Source: Auxenochlorella pyrenoidosa
Taxonomy: Eukaryota > Chlorophyta > Trebouxiophyceae > Chlorellales > Chlorellaceae
Assembly: GCA_001430745.1 (NCBI GenBank)
Contig: KQ481962.1
Location: 905,470-943,325, forward strand
DNA: 37,856 nucleotides
Reading direction: 5' to 3'
Shown here: positions 19,817 to 29,355 of the stretch, piece after piece
Position numbering within the stretch: the stretch's first letter is position 1
How the letters are laid out: every line of letters begins with the position of its first letter
Made by a program: the position numbers and the translations under genes
The notes under the pieces: model-generated
Databases searched by the model: none
What the model was told of the DNA's origin: nothing
What the model saw: the letters and a program-made list of their open reading frames with translations, nothing else

Positions 19817-22583
19817 ATGCAGTGCGCCTTGGGTGCTACCGCTTGTGTGCTGGCGTCTACGGCGTGCCGCACGGTCTCGCGCAAGGCTGCTCCGGCGCTG
19901 CTTGCCTCCAGATCGCGATCGCTGCATCGCGATCGCTGCACAGCGGCAGCAGCATCCCCAGGCACAGGCACCATCGCCGCCACCCAGCACAGCCGCTTCA
20001 AGGAGGCAGTTAGGGCAGGCGAGCCGCTCTTCGGCCTCTTCCTCAACTCTGCTTCCCCGCTGGTCGCGGAGCAGCTTGCAACAATCGAGGGCTATGACTA
20101 CATGCTGGTGGGTGGTGGTCTTGCTCCCGCTGCGCCTCCCAGTGCCGCAGTGGTGCCGTATGAATCTCATGTTCGTGCCTGCACCGTTCCTTTCCGTCCC
20201 GACCCAGCACTCTGCTGCCTCAGACAAGCTTCCCTTTTCTGGCTCCAAGGCCGCTGCGTTCCCATGCACGGCGCATGTGTGCGGCCGCCCCGAAGCAGAC
20301 GNNNNNNNNNNNNNNNNNNNNNNNNNNNNNNNNNNNNNNNNNNNNNNNNNNNNNNNNNNNNNNNNNNNNNNNNNNNNNNNNNNNNNNNNNNNNNNNNNNN
20401 NNNNNNNNNNNNNNNNNNNNNNNNNNNNNNNNNNNNNNNNNNNNNNNNNNNNNNNNNNNNNNNNNNNNNNNNNNNNNNNNNNNNNNNNNNNNNNNNNNNN
20501 NNNNNNNNNNNNNNNNNNNNNNNNNNNNNNNNNNNNNNNNNNNNNNNNNNNNNNNNNNNNNNNNNNNNNNNNNNNNNNNNNNNNNNNNNNNNNNNNNNNN
20601 NNNNNNNNNNNGCCCCCATCCCCCGGCGCAGGTGGACATCCAGCACGCTCCCACAGACTACGCCAACCTGGCGGCCTGCATCACGGCGGTGAACGCGGCG
20701 GGGAGGCCGGCGCTGGTGCGGGTGGAGGGCCCGCACGACCGCGGCGGCATCCAGCAGGCGCTCGACCTCGGGGCGGCAGGCAAGCAGGGGGCTGTGAGGG
20801 CGCCTCCGACCCAGCCAGCCAGAGTGGAGGGACTCACCGCCGGTGCCTGGACCGACTTGTGTGGCCAGGGTAGCGCCTAGCAGGCACTGGCTCGGAGGCC
20901 GGTGGCTCGCTGACTTGCCCAGCGGGGATGCGCTTTGGTCCCGCTGCAGCACACGAGCACGAGGCAGAAGGGCCGCCATGCCCCCTTGGAGCCTGGTGTG
21001 CCTGCTGCGACGCCAGCTCTGCACGTGCGCCTGGCCTGTCGACCTGACCTGCCTCCCGCTTGTCTCCACACCCTGCTGCGCCCCCTGCCTGCGCCGCTGC
21101 CACTGCCGCAGGCATCATGGTGCCTACCATCAATTCGGCCGTTGACGTTCAGAGGGTGGTGTCTGCCGCCTACTACCCCTCGGAGGAGCGCCCCACCGGC
21201 AGCCGCAGCATCTCCTGGCCCATACGGTGGGAGGCGGCTGCCTGGCTGCACCGGCCCCGGCTGCTGCATGGATGAGCGGGCAAAAGGCATTGCTGCATGG
21301 CGGGAAGGTTGCCAGCCTGCGAGGCACAAACTTGCCTGTCTGCCTGCATGCATGCATGCAGGCATGCAGCCCTGGCCATGCACAGCGCCTTGGAGCGCCA
21401 GCTGGTACCTTGATGGATGCCCAGCAAGGCCCTAGCCCGCCTGCCCACGCGTGCGCCGCGCAGGCCGCAGCTGGGGCGCGGCGTGGCCGACTACATCTCT
21501 GCTGCCAACAGCGAGGTGACGCTCATGGTCCAGTGCGAGACACGGCAGTGCTATGAAGAGCTAGAGGTGGGCTGGCCTTGGCCAGGGGGCCCGGCCCCTG
21601 AGCTGGCGCCCGAGCCAGGGGGCCCGCGCCTGAGCTGGTGCCCCACACGGCGCTAGCCGGCATGCCCTGCTGCTGCGGCAGTTGCCACGCAGGGGAGGCC
21701 CGCCAGGGTTCGCCCCACCCCCACTCGAGGCCCAGCAGCGGCGCCCAGCCCAACCCTGGGCTGCGGCGCGACGCCAGGCATGCGCTGCGAGGCGCCGCAG
21801 GCTGCGCAGGGACGGCGGGCTGGCCAGCGCTAGTGCGCGCTCGCAGCACAAGACTGTTTGACAAGGCGCCACATGTACCGGCCCCTCTCCACACCCAAAC
21901 CCCAGGCGGTGCTGTCGGTGCCGGGTGTGGACGCCTGCTTTGTGGGCCCGGTGGACCTCTCGCATGCGCTGGGGCTGGCCCAGTCCCTGGGCTTCCCCGC
22001 CTGCTTCGACTCGCCACAGTTCAAGGTGGCTGGGCGGCAGAAGCGCGTGCCAGTGCGGGCTGCCGTCCTTGCCGGCTTGACAACATTTGCGTGCAGCCTC
22101 GCACGCGCCCCCTGCTGTCTTTTCAAGAGCTCGGCACTTCTTGCGTGCGTTGGCGTGCGGCAGGTCGACTACTCTGTCGGCACCTGTCTCATGTAGTTCC
22201 TCACACTGTGTGCTCACCACATCTCGCATGCCTGCCCATGCTGTATCGATGCAGGAGTGCCTGGCCCGCATTGTGGATGTGTGCCGCGCCGCAGGCGTCA
22301 CGCCCGGCAACTTTGCCGTGAGCGAGCAGAAAGCGCAGGCAAGGAGTCGCAGGGGCTCATTCTGCACAGCCGCGGTTGCGCCGGTGCAGAGCTTTCCAGC
22401 CTGGCATGGCACCGACTTTGTTCCGAAGCTCGTCTCAGTGTCCCAGCGTCCTGGATGCTCCATTTGCAGGAGATGCTGGGCCAGGGCTTCACCCTGCTGG
22501 CCACTGGCACAGACGTGGGCTTGATGGCCGAGGCGGCTGCCAAGAACGCGGCATTTGTGCGCAAGCTGCGCAAGGGCGGATGA
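19817..22583 (+). CDS. HpcH/HpaI-family aldolase, organelle-targeted
   Basis: A metal-dependent class II pyruvate aldolase of the HpcH/HpaI (2-keto-3-deoxy sugar acid or hydroxy-oxo-acid) family; the true substrate cannot be read from sequence. Exons 19817-20107, 20632-20779, 21112-21226, 21464-21566, 21906-22025, 22255-22338 and 22470-22583 give 324 residues. The first 50 are Arg/Ser/Ala-rich without acids, a likely plastid or mitochondrial presequence. Family residues are all present: His102 in VDIQHAPTDY, Arg127 in ALVRVEG, metal-binding Glu210 in VQCETRQC and Asp236 in FVGPVDLS. The end, GFTLLATGTDVGLM, is typical. Introns 2 and 6 need GC donors (CAG|GCAAGC, CAG|GCAAGG); the latter keeps FAVSEQKAQ joined to EMLGQGF. 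The assembly gap is intronic, so the coding sequence is complete. Confidence 0.9.
19912..19939. repeat. 14-bp tandem duplication in the presequence
   Basis: The 14-mer atcgcgatcgctgc occurs twice in a row, each copy containing GCGATCGC. It encodes part of the Arg/Ser-rich presequence of the aldolase (RSRSLHRDRC). Confidence 0.8.
20302..20611. other. Assembly gap (310 N)
   Basis: This run of N is a scaffold gap. Exon 1 of the aldolase ends at 20107 with a GTGGGT donor and exon 2 begins at 20632 after GCGCAG, both phase 0. The joined protein reads through the conserved YDYMLVDIQHAP without loss, so the gap removes only intron sequence. Confidence 0.95.
21344..21368. repeat. TGCATGCA tandem in aldolase intron 3
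   Basis: A short run of overlapping palindromic GCATGC/TGCA units lies in the intron between aldolase exons 3 and 4. GCATGC is common all over this window; no function is evident. Confidence 0.7.
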
Positions 22584-22630
22584 TACCTTTGTTGGGGGGC
22601 AGGACGGTCTAGCCTGAAAGCCTGAAAGTC

Positions 22631-22678
22631 ATGGATCAAATTCTGTCTGTGCAATCGCAAAGGCTTCCTGCAGCATGA
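22631..22678 (+). promoter_or_regulatory. uORF overlapping the CRM start (ATGA)
   Basis: A 15-codon ORF (MDQILSVQSQRLPAA) begins 48 nt after the aldolase stop and ends at TGA 22676-22678, overlapping the CRM start ATG at 22675-22677 as ATGA. If it lies in the CRM leader it would limit translation, or allow termination-coupled reinitiation at the main ORF. Confidence 0.55.
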
Positions 22679-23540
22679 GTGAGCAGGAGCACAGCAGCGG
22701 GACAGTGTCACTGGTAATGGCAGATGCACCCTCGGGACAGTCGATCGTTCATTCTCGCCCTCGCCCAATGCTATCAGCAGCGCAGCAGTGGCGGGCTCTG
22801 CCCCAGTGCGTGCGCGCTCCGGCAGCCCAGCCTCCAAAGCCTGCAAGTCGCCGCCCTCTGATTGCACGGTCTGTATCCAGCGGAGAGAGCAGAGAAGCAG
22901 CAGCAGCGCCTCAGCAGCATGCCGAACCGGCAGACACAAGCAGCAGGCAGGCGTCGCCGCCGCACCCTGCGGCCAGCGGCGGCGCCAGCAGCGCTGCCGC
23001 CAGCCTTCCACCGCAGCGGCTGAGGCAGCTGCGACGCGATGGGCTGGCACTGAAGGATATTATCAAGATGGGGCGCCGGGGCGCAGCAGACGGCCTGGCC
23101 AAGCAGGTGCAGCAGCGGTGGAACACATCAGAGGTGCGGTGGCCGGAGGGGGGTGGCCAGGGTGGGGGTGGGAAGTGTGCTGCAAGAAGTGGCAGTGACG
23201 GCCACAAGTTTGCCTGGTTACTGCAAGACGCTTTGCTCAATCGCTTCGCTGCCGTCGCATCCGGCCTGGCTGCCGCTCCTATCCGCAGGTGGCGCGCCTG
23301 CACTGCCACGGCAAGCATGCAGCCAACATGAAGCTGCTGGTGCAGCAGCTGGAGGAGGCCACGGGCGGCGTGGTGGTGCACCGAGCAGGCGGTACCGTGC
23401 TGCTGTACCGCGGGGACAGCTGGCGGCCCGGAGGGGGGCAGCAGCAGGAGCAGGAGCGTGTGGGTGGCGGCGGCAGCGAGCAGCAGGAGGAGGAGCAGGA
23501 GCAGCAGCAGCAGCAGCAAGCGCCACTCCCAACTGACTGA
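22675..23540 (+). CDS. Single CRM-domain RNA-binding protein, probably plastid
   Basis: CRM (YhbY-like) domain proteins bind RNA in plastid group II intron splicing or ribosome maturation. Exons 22675-23133 and 23289-23540 give 236 residues. About 115 N-terminal residues are Ser/Ala/Arg/Gln-rich and disordered, with a possible transit peptide. The CRM domain covers about 115-205: RLRQLRRDGLALKDIIKMG, then RRGAADGLAKQVQQRWNTSE, VARLHCHGKHAANMKLL, and the diagnostic end TGGVVVHRAGGTVLLYRGDSW. The usual G-x-x-G loop reads GRRG. The tail is a Gln/Glu low-complexity run from CAG/GAG repeats. The start ATG is 91 nt after the aldolase stop on the same strand, with no TGTAA between, so a shared transcript is possible. 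The exact role (splicing or ribosome) is not determinable. Confidence 0.87.
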
Positions 23541-24633
23541 TGGCGGGCTGTTTGATTGTCGTTTTTACTTCACATGCAAACTGAAATTGCATGCAAGAGG
23601 GGGCGATGGTGTGGCACTCCTCTGCGGCTGGTGGAGGCGGCCGCAGCAGTGCACAGCTTATCGGGGTGATACCAGGAGCAAGGTGCAGCATGGGCAGTTA
23701 TGGGGGCACAGAAAGTGAGGCAAGGTTGGGTTCACAGCATGGTGCGAGAAGGGTGGAAGCGGGAGGGCCCAGCACAATTGCTGCGCGCGCAGCTGTGCAC
23801 ACACGGGCTGGACCGCACAGAAGGCAGAAAATTGGAGTGAAGAGGGCGCTGCGAGGTGTACAGTGCATGCGTTTTTTGGGCTTGGAGGATTGAGGGTGCC
23901 CGTGACGCCACTGGGACAGCGCATGGCCGGCGGCACGGCGCCTCAGCAGGGTGCGCTGCTCATGCAGGGATAGGATTGGAGTATCGAGGCGAGCCGCCCA
24001 GGATGGGGGGTGCTCGCTCAGCCGCTCCCACTGCCACAGCAACGCAGCCAGTGGGTGGGTGTGTTGAGCAAGGTGTGCCTAGGAAGCGCTTGGAAGCGCA
24101 GGCTTGGGAGGGAGGTGAGGGCAAGGTGATGGAGGGGGGAGTTCTTCCGGGAGCGGGTGATGGGGTGGCCGTGTGGTGGGTGCTGCAAACAAGTTTCAGG
24201 AAGAAGTCGCTGAAGAAACAGAAAGAGATTCGGAGAAACAGGGAAAAGAGGAAATCGTTTGGGAGAGACTTCATTCAGTGGAAAGGGTGCTCATTCGTGG
24301 CCAAGGCATTGGCAAGGGGGGGAGGGGGGCCTCGTTGGCATGTTTGTCTGTGATTGTGGGAGGGGACGGAATCGGGAAAAGCCAGCAGTGCAAGGGCGGT
24401 GGTGCAGGTAGAAAGTACGGAGGGCTGGTAAGGGAGGAGCGTGTGGAGTGGACACGCAAGGGCGGGTACGCTAGGCCATTGCTGAAAATTCTACGCAGAG
24501 CTAGAACTGAACTGGGGCAGCAGAGGAGGATGAAAAGTGGCTGTGGGGCTGCGCCCACCTGCATCCAGCCATGGGGGGCCTGGTGGGATGGGCCCGGCTT
24601 CCGGCGCACCTCGGGTGCGGTCGGTATGCGCGC
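23541..24633. other. Convergent spacer, CRM gene / cyclin-like 1
   Basis: This 1.1-kb stretch lies between the ends of two convergent genes. It contains an A/G-rich block near 24185-24265 and otherwise unstructured sequence. No frame shows family similarity, so I take it as two 3'UTRs plus spacer. No TGTAA was found on either strand by eye. Confidence 0.55.
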
Positions 24634-26419
24634 CTACTCTGCAGGCGCACACGCTGCCGGAACAGCATTGCTGATGGTGTGCCCGCTGCACAGCGGCACC
24701 AGGCCGGGCGGGAGCACCCTGCAGGCCATGCCTGCAAGCTCGCTGCTCTGTGCGCTGGCCAGTGCAGCCGGCCAGCGCAGCACCGGGGGCTGTGCCAGCA
24801 CGGCCAGCTGGGCCTGCTGCTGCAGGGCGGGGCCGTCCGACAGGTCGACACAGCCGACAGCGCCCACCTGTGGAGAGGGAGGGTGGGGCAGCGAAGCAGG
24901 CAGGCAGTTGAGGGCCCGAACAAGAGGCAGGCTTGTGGGGGCAGCCCCGCACCACCCGTGCCAGGCTTAGGGAGCAGGGCAGCCTTGGGAGGCACCGCCC
25001 CAGCTCATGCGCTGTGCAGGCAGCGTGCCGTGCAGGCACCGCCTGGCAGCGGGTTCATGCATAAATAGCCAGACACTCAGACCTCGCGCCGTGCGGCTGG
25101 GCGGCCCCTCACCTCTCGGGCCGCGTCCATAAGGTCCCAGCGCAGCACCTCCTGCGCCTTGCGCTCCAGGTGGCGCAGGAAGGAGGCGGGCGCGCCTGCA
25201 GGGCAGCCAGCCAGACGGGCGCGGGGGTCATGGGCACCAGCGCAGCATGCCGCCAGGCACACGCCCGCACCAAACTGCAGTCCTCTCCTTCACCGGGGCA
25301 GACCAGCTGCAGGCAAAGAATGGCAAGGCTGTCAGGCATGCAGGCCGGGCCACCGACCAAAGGCAGGCCCTTACCGGTGATGCGCGACATGATGCGTGAG
25401 TCGGGGGTGGTGGGCCGCGTGGCCTCAAACTTGATGGCAATCCACAGGCACGCCGCCAGCAGCGCCTGCGCCACAAAGAGCTCCCTGGCCAGGGCGGACT
25501 GCTCCTGGCTGCTGTACTGCAGGCAGACGCGCCTGCGGTGGGGGGGCCGGGCAACAGGGGCAGGGGCGGGCAGGTCGGTGGCTGGCACAGGGACGAGGGT
25601 GTGCGACAGCATGCTGCCATTGTTGCAGCCAAGGGATGAATTTGTGTTCCGAGATGAACCGGTGGGGGTGGCTGTACAGGTGGTGGGCGGAACGGGTATG
25701 CACGCCATGTGCAGAGGCAGTGTCCTTGCAGGCACGAGGGGGGGGCCCACCTGAAGATGGCGCAGGCCAGCTCTGCCGCCTTAGTCTCTGTGCGAATGAA
25801 CGCGCAGACGGGGTGCATGGCGGACAGGGCCTCCAGGCAGCGGTGCACATAGTCCAGCAGGTGCGAGGCCTGCCAGGGCAGCGCCGCGGCAGGCTGCAGC
25901 GGGGGCGATGGCAGCGCATCCCATGCGGGCTGCTCCGCCGAGGCAGGCTCGGCCCACTGCTGCTGGGTGCTGCAATCGGAGCAGTCGGTGTCCTGGTGCC
26001 GTGGGCGCTTCAGGGGTTTGGCCACATCCTGCAGAAGGCATGGCAGGAGGCTGGGCAATTGAGTGAAGGCCAGGTGAATGAGTGAAGGCGGGGAGAAGCA
26101 GCGGCGCCCTTGCGGCGGGTACGCCTCCCTAAACACAGCCTTCGCGCGCGTCGGTTTGGTCGGATCGCGCCTTCAGGCCTGAAATTCAACGGCGTAGCAG
26201 CTATAGCGCGGTGCTACAGAATTGAAGCGGCACAAGGGGCGGCCCGGCGGCCGACCCCAAGCTCGCTGGGCCCCTTCCCCTACCAGCGTTGAGTCTACAA
26301 GCATGAAGGCCACAGCCGCGACTCACCTCCAGTGGGGGAGTCACATCGGCTGCCAAAGCCTCCGCAGCAGCGCTGTATGGCGCTGCACAGCACTCCAGCA
26401 CGTCTGAAGCGAGCAGCAT
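24634..26419 (-). CDS. Cyclin-like protein, paralog 1
   Basis: A cyclin-box protein; the CDK partner and function are unknown. Exons 26419-26327, 26028-25751, 25532-25375, 25195-25113 and 24867-24634 give 281 residues. The N-terminal cyclin fold is visible as LLDYVHRCLEALSAMHPVC, ACAIFRRRVCLQYSS, the core helix FVAQALLAACLWIAIKFEAT with the family's A-x-L-x-A-x-K-x-E pattern, IMSRITG, and FLRHLERKAQEVLRWDL (the E-x-x-x-L-x-W-x-L element). A basic KPLKRPRHQ may be nuclear. The tail from VGAVGCVDLSDGPALQQQAQLA is shared with paralog 2. No C-terminal cyclin domain is seen, so it is short for a cyclin. The ATG at 26419 starts MLLASDVLE, matching MLLVSDVLE of paralog 2; an extra upstream exon cannot be excluded. 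Confidence 0.78.
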
Positions 26420-27018
26420 GGTGCAGGGCACGGCGCTGCGCAGAGTGGCTGAGAGCACTGCCTCCGGGGCCTGGGTATGCAGGGCGCTAGGAGCGGGTTT
26501 GATCGCACACAAACAAACACAACAGGCAGACAGAGCGAATGGAGGTGCCTGGGCTGTGGTTAAGCCGGCGGATGCAGAGCTTCAGGGTTCGCTCACAGCG
26601 CACAGCGGGGGTCAGCGCGGCCAGTATTGGATACCTAATGTTGCTCCTGCTCGCACCAGGCAGGAGCAACCCGAGGCGGCATGCTGATTTGATCTCTTGA
26701 GCATCTCACAACGTGAAGCGGGCAGTTTGGGCGAGCATGGCTTATATGCCAACTCAACCAGCCGACCGAACGGGACACACCACTTGAGCTCGCCACACGC
26801 CCGTTGCCCCAACACCTCACACCCTCACTGTGCAGAAGAGGCCTGCGGCTCATCGAAGCCCAGTGTTATGTCACAGGGGTGGCAGAGGCGTGGATGTGGG
26901 CAGGGAAAGCGCACACCAGCAAACATGTACAGAGGTGGCCTCGACCACCCCAGTGAAGCACTCGTGCACACAGTGCGCAACAGGGCGATGAGCCGCGCCG
27001 CTAAGGCGCGCCGCTGCC
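26420..27018. other. Spacer, VCA-protein 3' end / cyclin-like 1 promoter
   Basis: This 599-bp spacer lies between two minus-strand genes. It holds the 3'UTR of the upstream gene and the promoter of cyclin-like 1. A stretch just upstream of the cyclin ATG stays open in its frame (PEAVLSATLRSAVPCT) and could be part of a longer first exon, but it has no ATG. Confidence 0.5.
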
Positions 27019-29355
27019 TCAGCGCTCCCACTCGCTGTCGCTGTCACTGCTGTCGCCACCGGTCACGCGGCGGCGCTCCACAACGCGCCGCAGCAGCTCC
27101 GCCATGACGTCGGAGGGGCCCCCGGCGCCGCGCCTGCAGGCAGAGAGGAGGCCCACAAGCATGGCGGGTGGCAATCAGAGCCATGGGCTGCTGTGGTAGG
27201 GTTTGCGGCCCAGGGCTGCTGGCGCTGATGGGTCTGGATGGCTTGGTTGCCTGGGTCTGCCCCCTCTGCCCTGTCCACGCCCCCCAGTGGCCTGACTCCT
27301 GCTGACGTGGCTGGCCAGGACCCACCTGCAGCTTTCGTCGGCACAGGCCTGTCTGAAGCTTTGCGCAGCTTGACCTGGCCCCCACGGATTGCCGCCATCA
27401 GCTGTGCCCTCACGTCCTCTCCTGACACCCTCCGTGCCGCATGCTGTGCACAGCCTGCAGCACGGTCGCCGCTGCCGCTGCCCTGGACACGCCGCAGCTT
27501 GCTCGCAGCGGCCACTAGCTCGGCAGGCTGGATGGCGCTGAGCGTGCCGACGCCAGCTGGCGGATGCGCAGAGCCATCGCATGCTGCTGGCTGCGGCGGC
27601 GGCGGTGGAGGCGGCGCCCCGGTTCCCAAACCTGTCGCAGCTTTTGGCGGCAGCGGCGGTGGCGGCGGCGCAGGCTTGTACCCACCTGCTGTTGCTGCTG
27701 CTGCAGGTGCTGCAGGTGGTTGTTGTGCTGCGGGGGATTGGGCCGCCGGCAGCTCGGCATGCCTTGCAGGGCCCTTTTCGGTTGGCTGGGGTGGTGGGGC
27801 CGACGGCGGCAACGGGCCCGATGCTGGAGTGCCCACCTGTGAGAGTGAAGGAGGCAGCTCCTGCCGCTGCTGCTGCCCAACACTGCTTGCAGCAGCTGGT
27901 GCCTGTGCATGCTGCCGTCCCGCCAGCATCTGCCCCTGTCTGCTGCTGGTTCCGGCGCTGCTTCCACTGCCCATCACCGCAGCAGCGCCCACCGAGCGTG
28001 GCTGCACATCCTCCACTGCATCACCCAGGGCTGGTGCTGCTGCAGGCTGGGTCACAGCCTCCTTCTGTGGCTGCACCAGCGCTTGCTTTGGTGATGGCTG
28101 CTGCTGCGCCCGCCGTGCCAGCAGGAAGGATGGCGGCGGCGGCAGCTTGCCACCAGGCCGGCTGGTGCGCGCAGCACTGGGCCCTGCCGCCTCCGAGCTG
28201 CCATCCCGCCGAGGCGGCGGTTGCACCTGGGGCCTGCTGGCCTCCACCCGTGCAGGCTCGTCGGCAAACGGGTTGCCACCCGGGTAAACCGCGGCGTGCG
28301 CAGCGCCAGCGCCAGCGCAGCCTCGCGGCTGCTGCTCTGGCTGCTGCAGCGGTGCTTGCGGCCGCGGCGGCACTGGCTCGGGCTGTGGCGGCACCGGTTG
28401 CGCCTGGCGCCACCCCTGCTGGTACCAAGGCAGTGAGCGCTCGGCATCCCGCTGCTGCAGCCGCTGCTGCTGCTGGTTCCCCAACTGCAGCCGCTCCAGC
28501 TTGGCCACTTCGGACGCGAGCGGCGCCAGTGGCTGGCCGCAGCTCACCGGGTCTGCAGGCAGCTGCTGCTGGTGCAGCGGCGGGCGTGCCGGCTGCACGG
28601 CGCCCGGATGCTCTGACAACTGCTCTGGTGGCGGCTGTGCCGGATGACACGCTGCCGGCTCAGGTCGAGCCGCCGCCGGAGTTGGCCTGCTGCGGTTCCG
28701 AGTTTGCGGCGGCGGCGGCGCCCATGCTGCGTGCTGCTGCTGCGGTTGCGGCAGTTGCTGCCGCTGCCGCGCCGCCTCCAGCGTGCGCTGCTCCTCCTCC
28801 CATTGCACTTGAGAGGGCCCTCCGAAGCCCATCAGTGGGAAGAACCAGGAGGGGCTGGGCTTGTGCACCACAACACGCGGCGCGGGGGCGGGAAGCTCTG
28901 GCGGGCCGCCGCTCTCTGCATGGGCCGGTGAGGGAGCTTGTTGGCAAATCTGCATACAGGCATGCTTGCTAAGTGCAGCTGAATGGGGCTCCACAGACTG
29001 GTTGTTAGGCTTCATGCGGCTCACCTCCCCAGTTCCATGCTGACCCTGCTGGCGCGGCCGCCGCATGCTTGGCAGGGATGCTGTCATTGGCAGGCACGCC
29101 AGCGCTGCCGCCCAACTGCGGCTGCACAGCCTCCAACGAGAATGCCGCAGCTGACTTGGCCAGCGGGCTGCAATCTGCATGCAATAACAGCTCACAGGAC
29201 GAGTTTGGTGCCGGCAGAGGTCAAGCGAGCACGCCGCCAACCTCCCCCCTTGTGCACACCGCCAAGCACCAGCGTGGGCGGCCACTTGGCTCACCCACGG
29301 TTGGGTCGCGCCGGCGGCGCGGAGCAAAGCTCAGGCCCCCTCCAAGCCGATCCAT
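27019..29355 (-). CDS. Proline-rich WH2/VCA protein (WASP/SCAR-type tail)
   Basis: A likely Arp2/3 activator that would nucleate branched actin. Exons 29355-29295, 29174-29025, 28915-27322 and 27133-27019 give 639 residues. The N terminus (MDRLGGGLSFAPRRRRDPTV) matches neither a WH1 nor a SCAR homology domain. The middle is low complexity, rich in Pro, Gln and Ala, with poly-Pro runs suited to profilin or SH3 partners. A WH2 motif, DVRAQLMAAIRGGQVKLRKA (near 571-590), binds G-actin in known families. After one intron come a central-like amphipathic stretch, SDVMAELLRRVVERRR, and an acidic end, DSSDSDSEWER, with the Trp needed for Arp2/3 binding. The last donor is ambiguous: GCAG|GTGG|GTCC offers two sites 4 nt apart, and only the second keeps the VCA frame. 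The first two exon joins are inferred from phase. Confidence 0.68.

Noticed and set aside
19915..19936. Two GCGATCGC octamers (cyanobacterial HIP1-like) in the aldolase presequence
   Set aside because: They come from one 14-bp duplication in coding sequence; intron structure and codon context are algal, so this is not evidence of cyanobacterial DNA.
27581..28972. A 463-codon plus-strand frame opposite the VCA gene
   Set aside because: It is a shadow of the GC-rich Pro/Gln/Ala coding sequence on the other strand; composition is Ala/Leu/Pro repeats with no motif.
27063..29327. A single 754-codon open frame as the whole VCA gene
   Set aside because: Its 5' part crosses two introns in a less protein-like frame, it starts without a credible ATG, and its end is out of frame with the acidic VCA tail.
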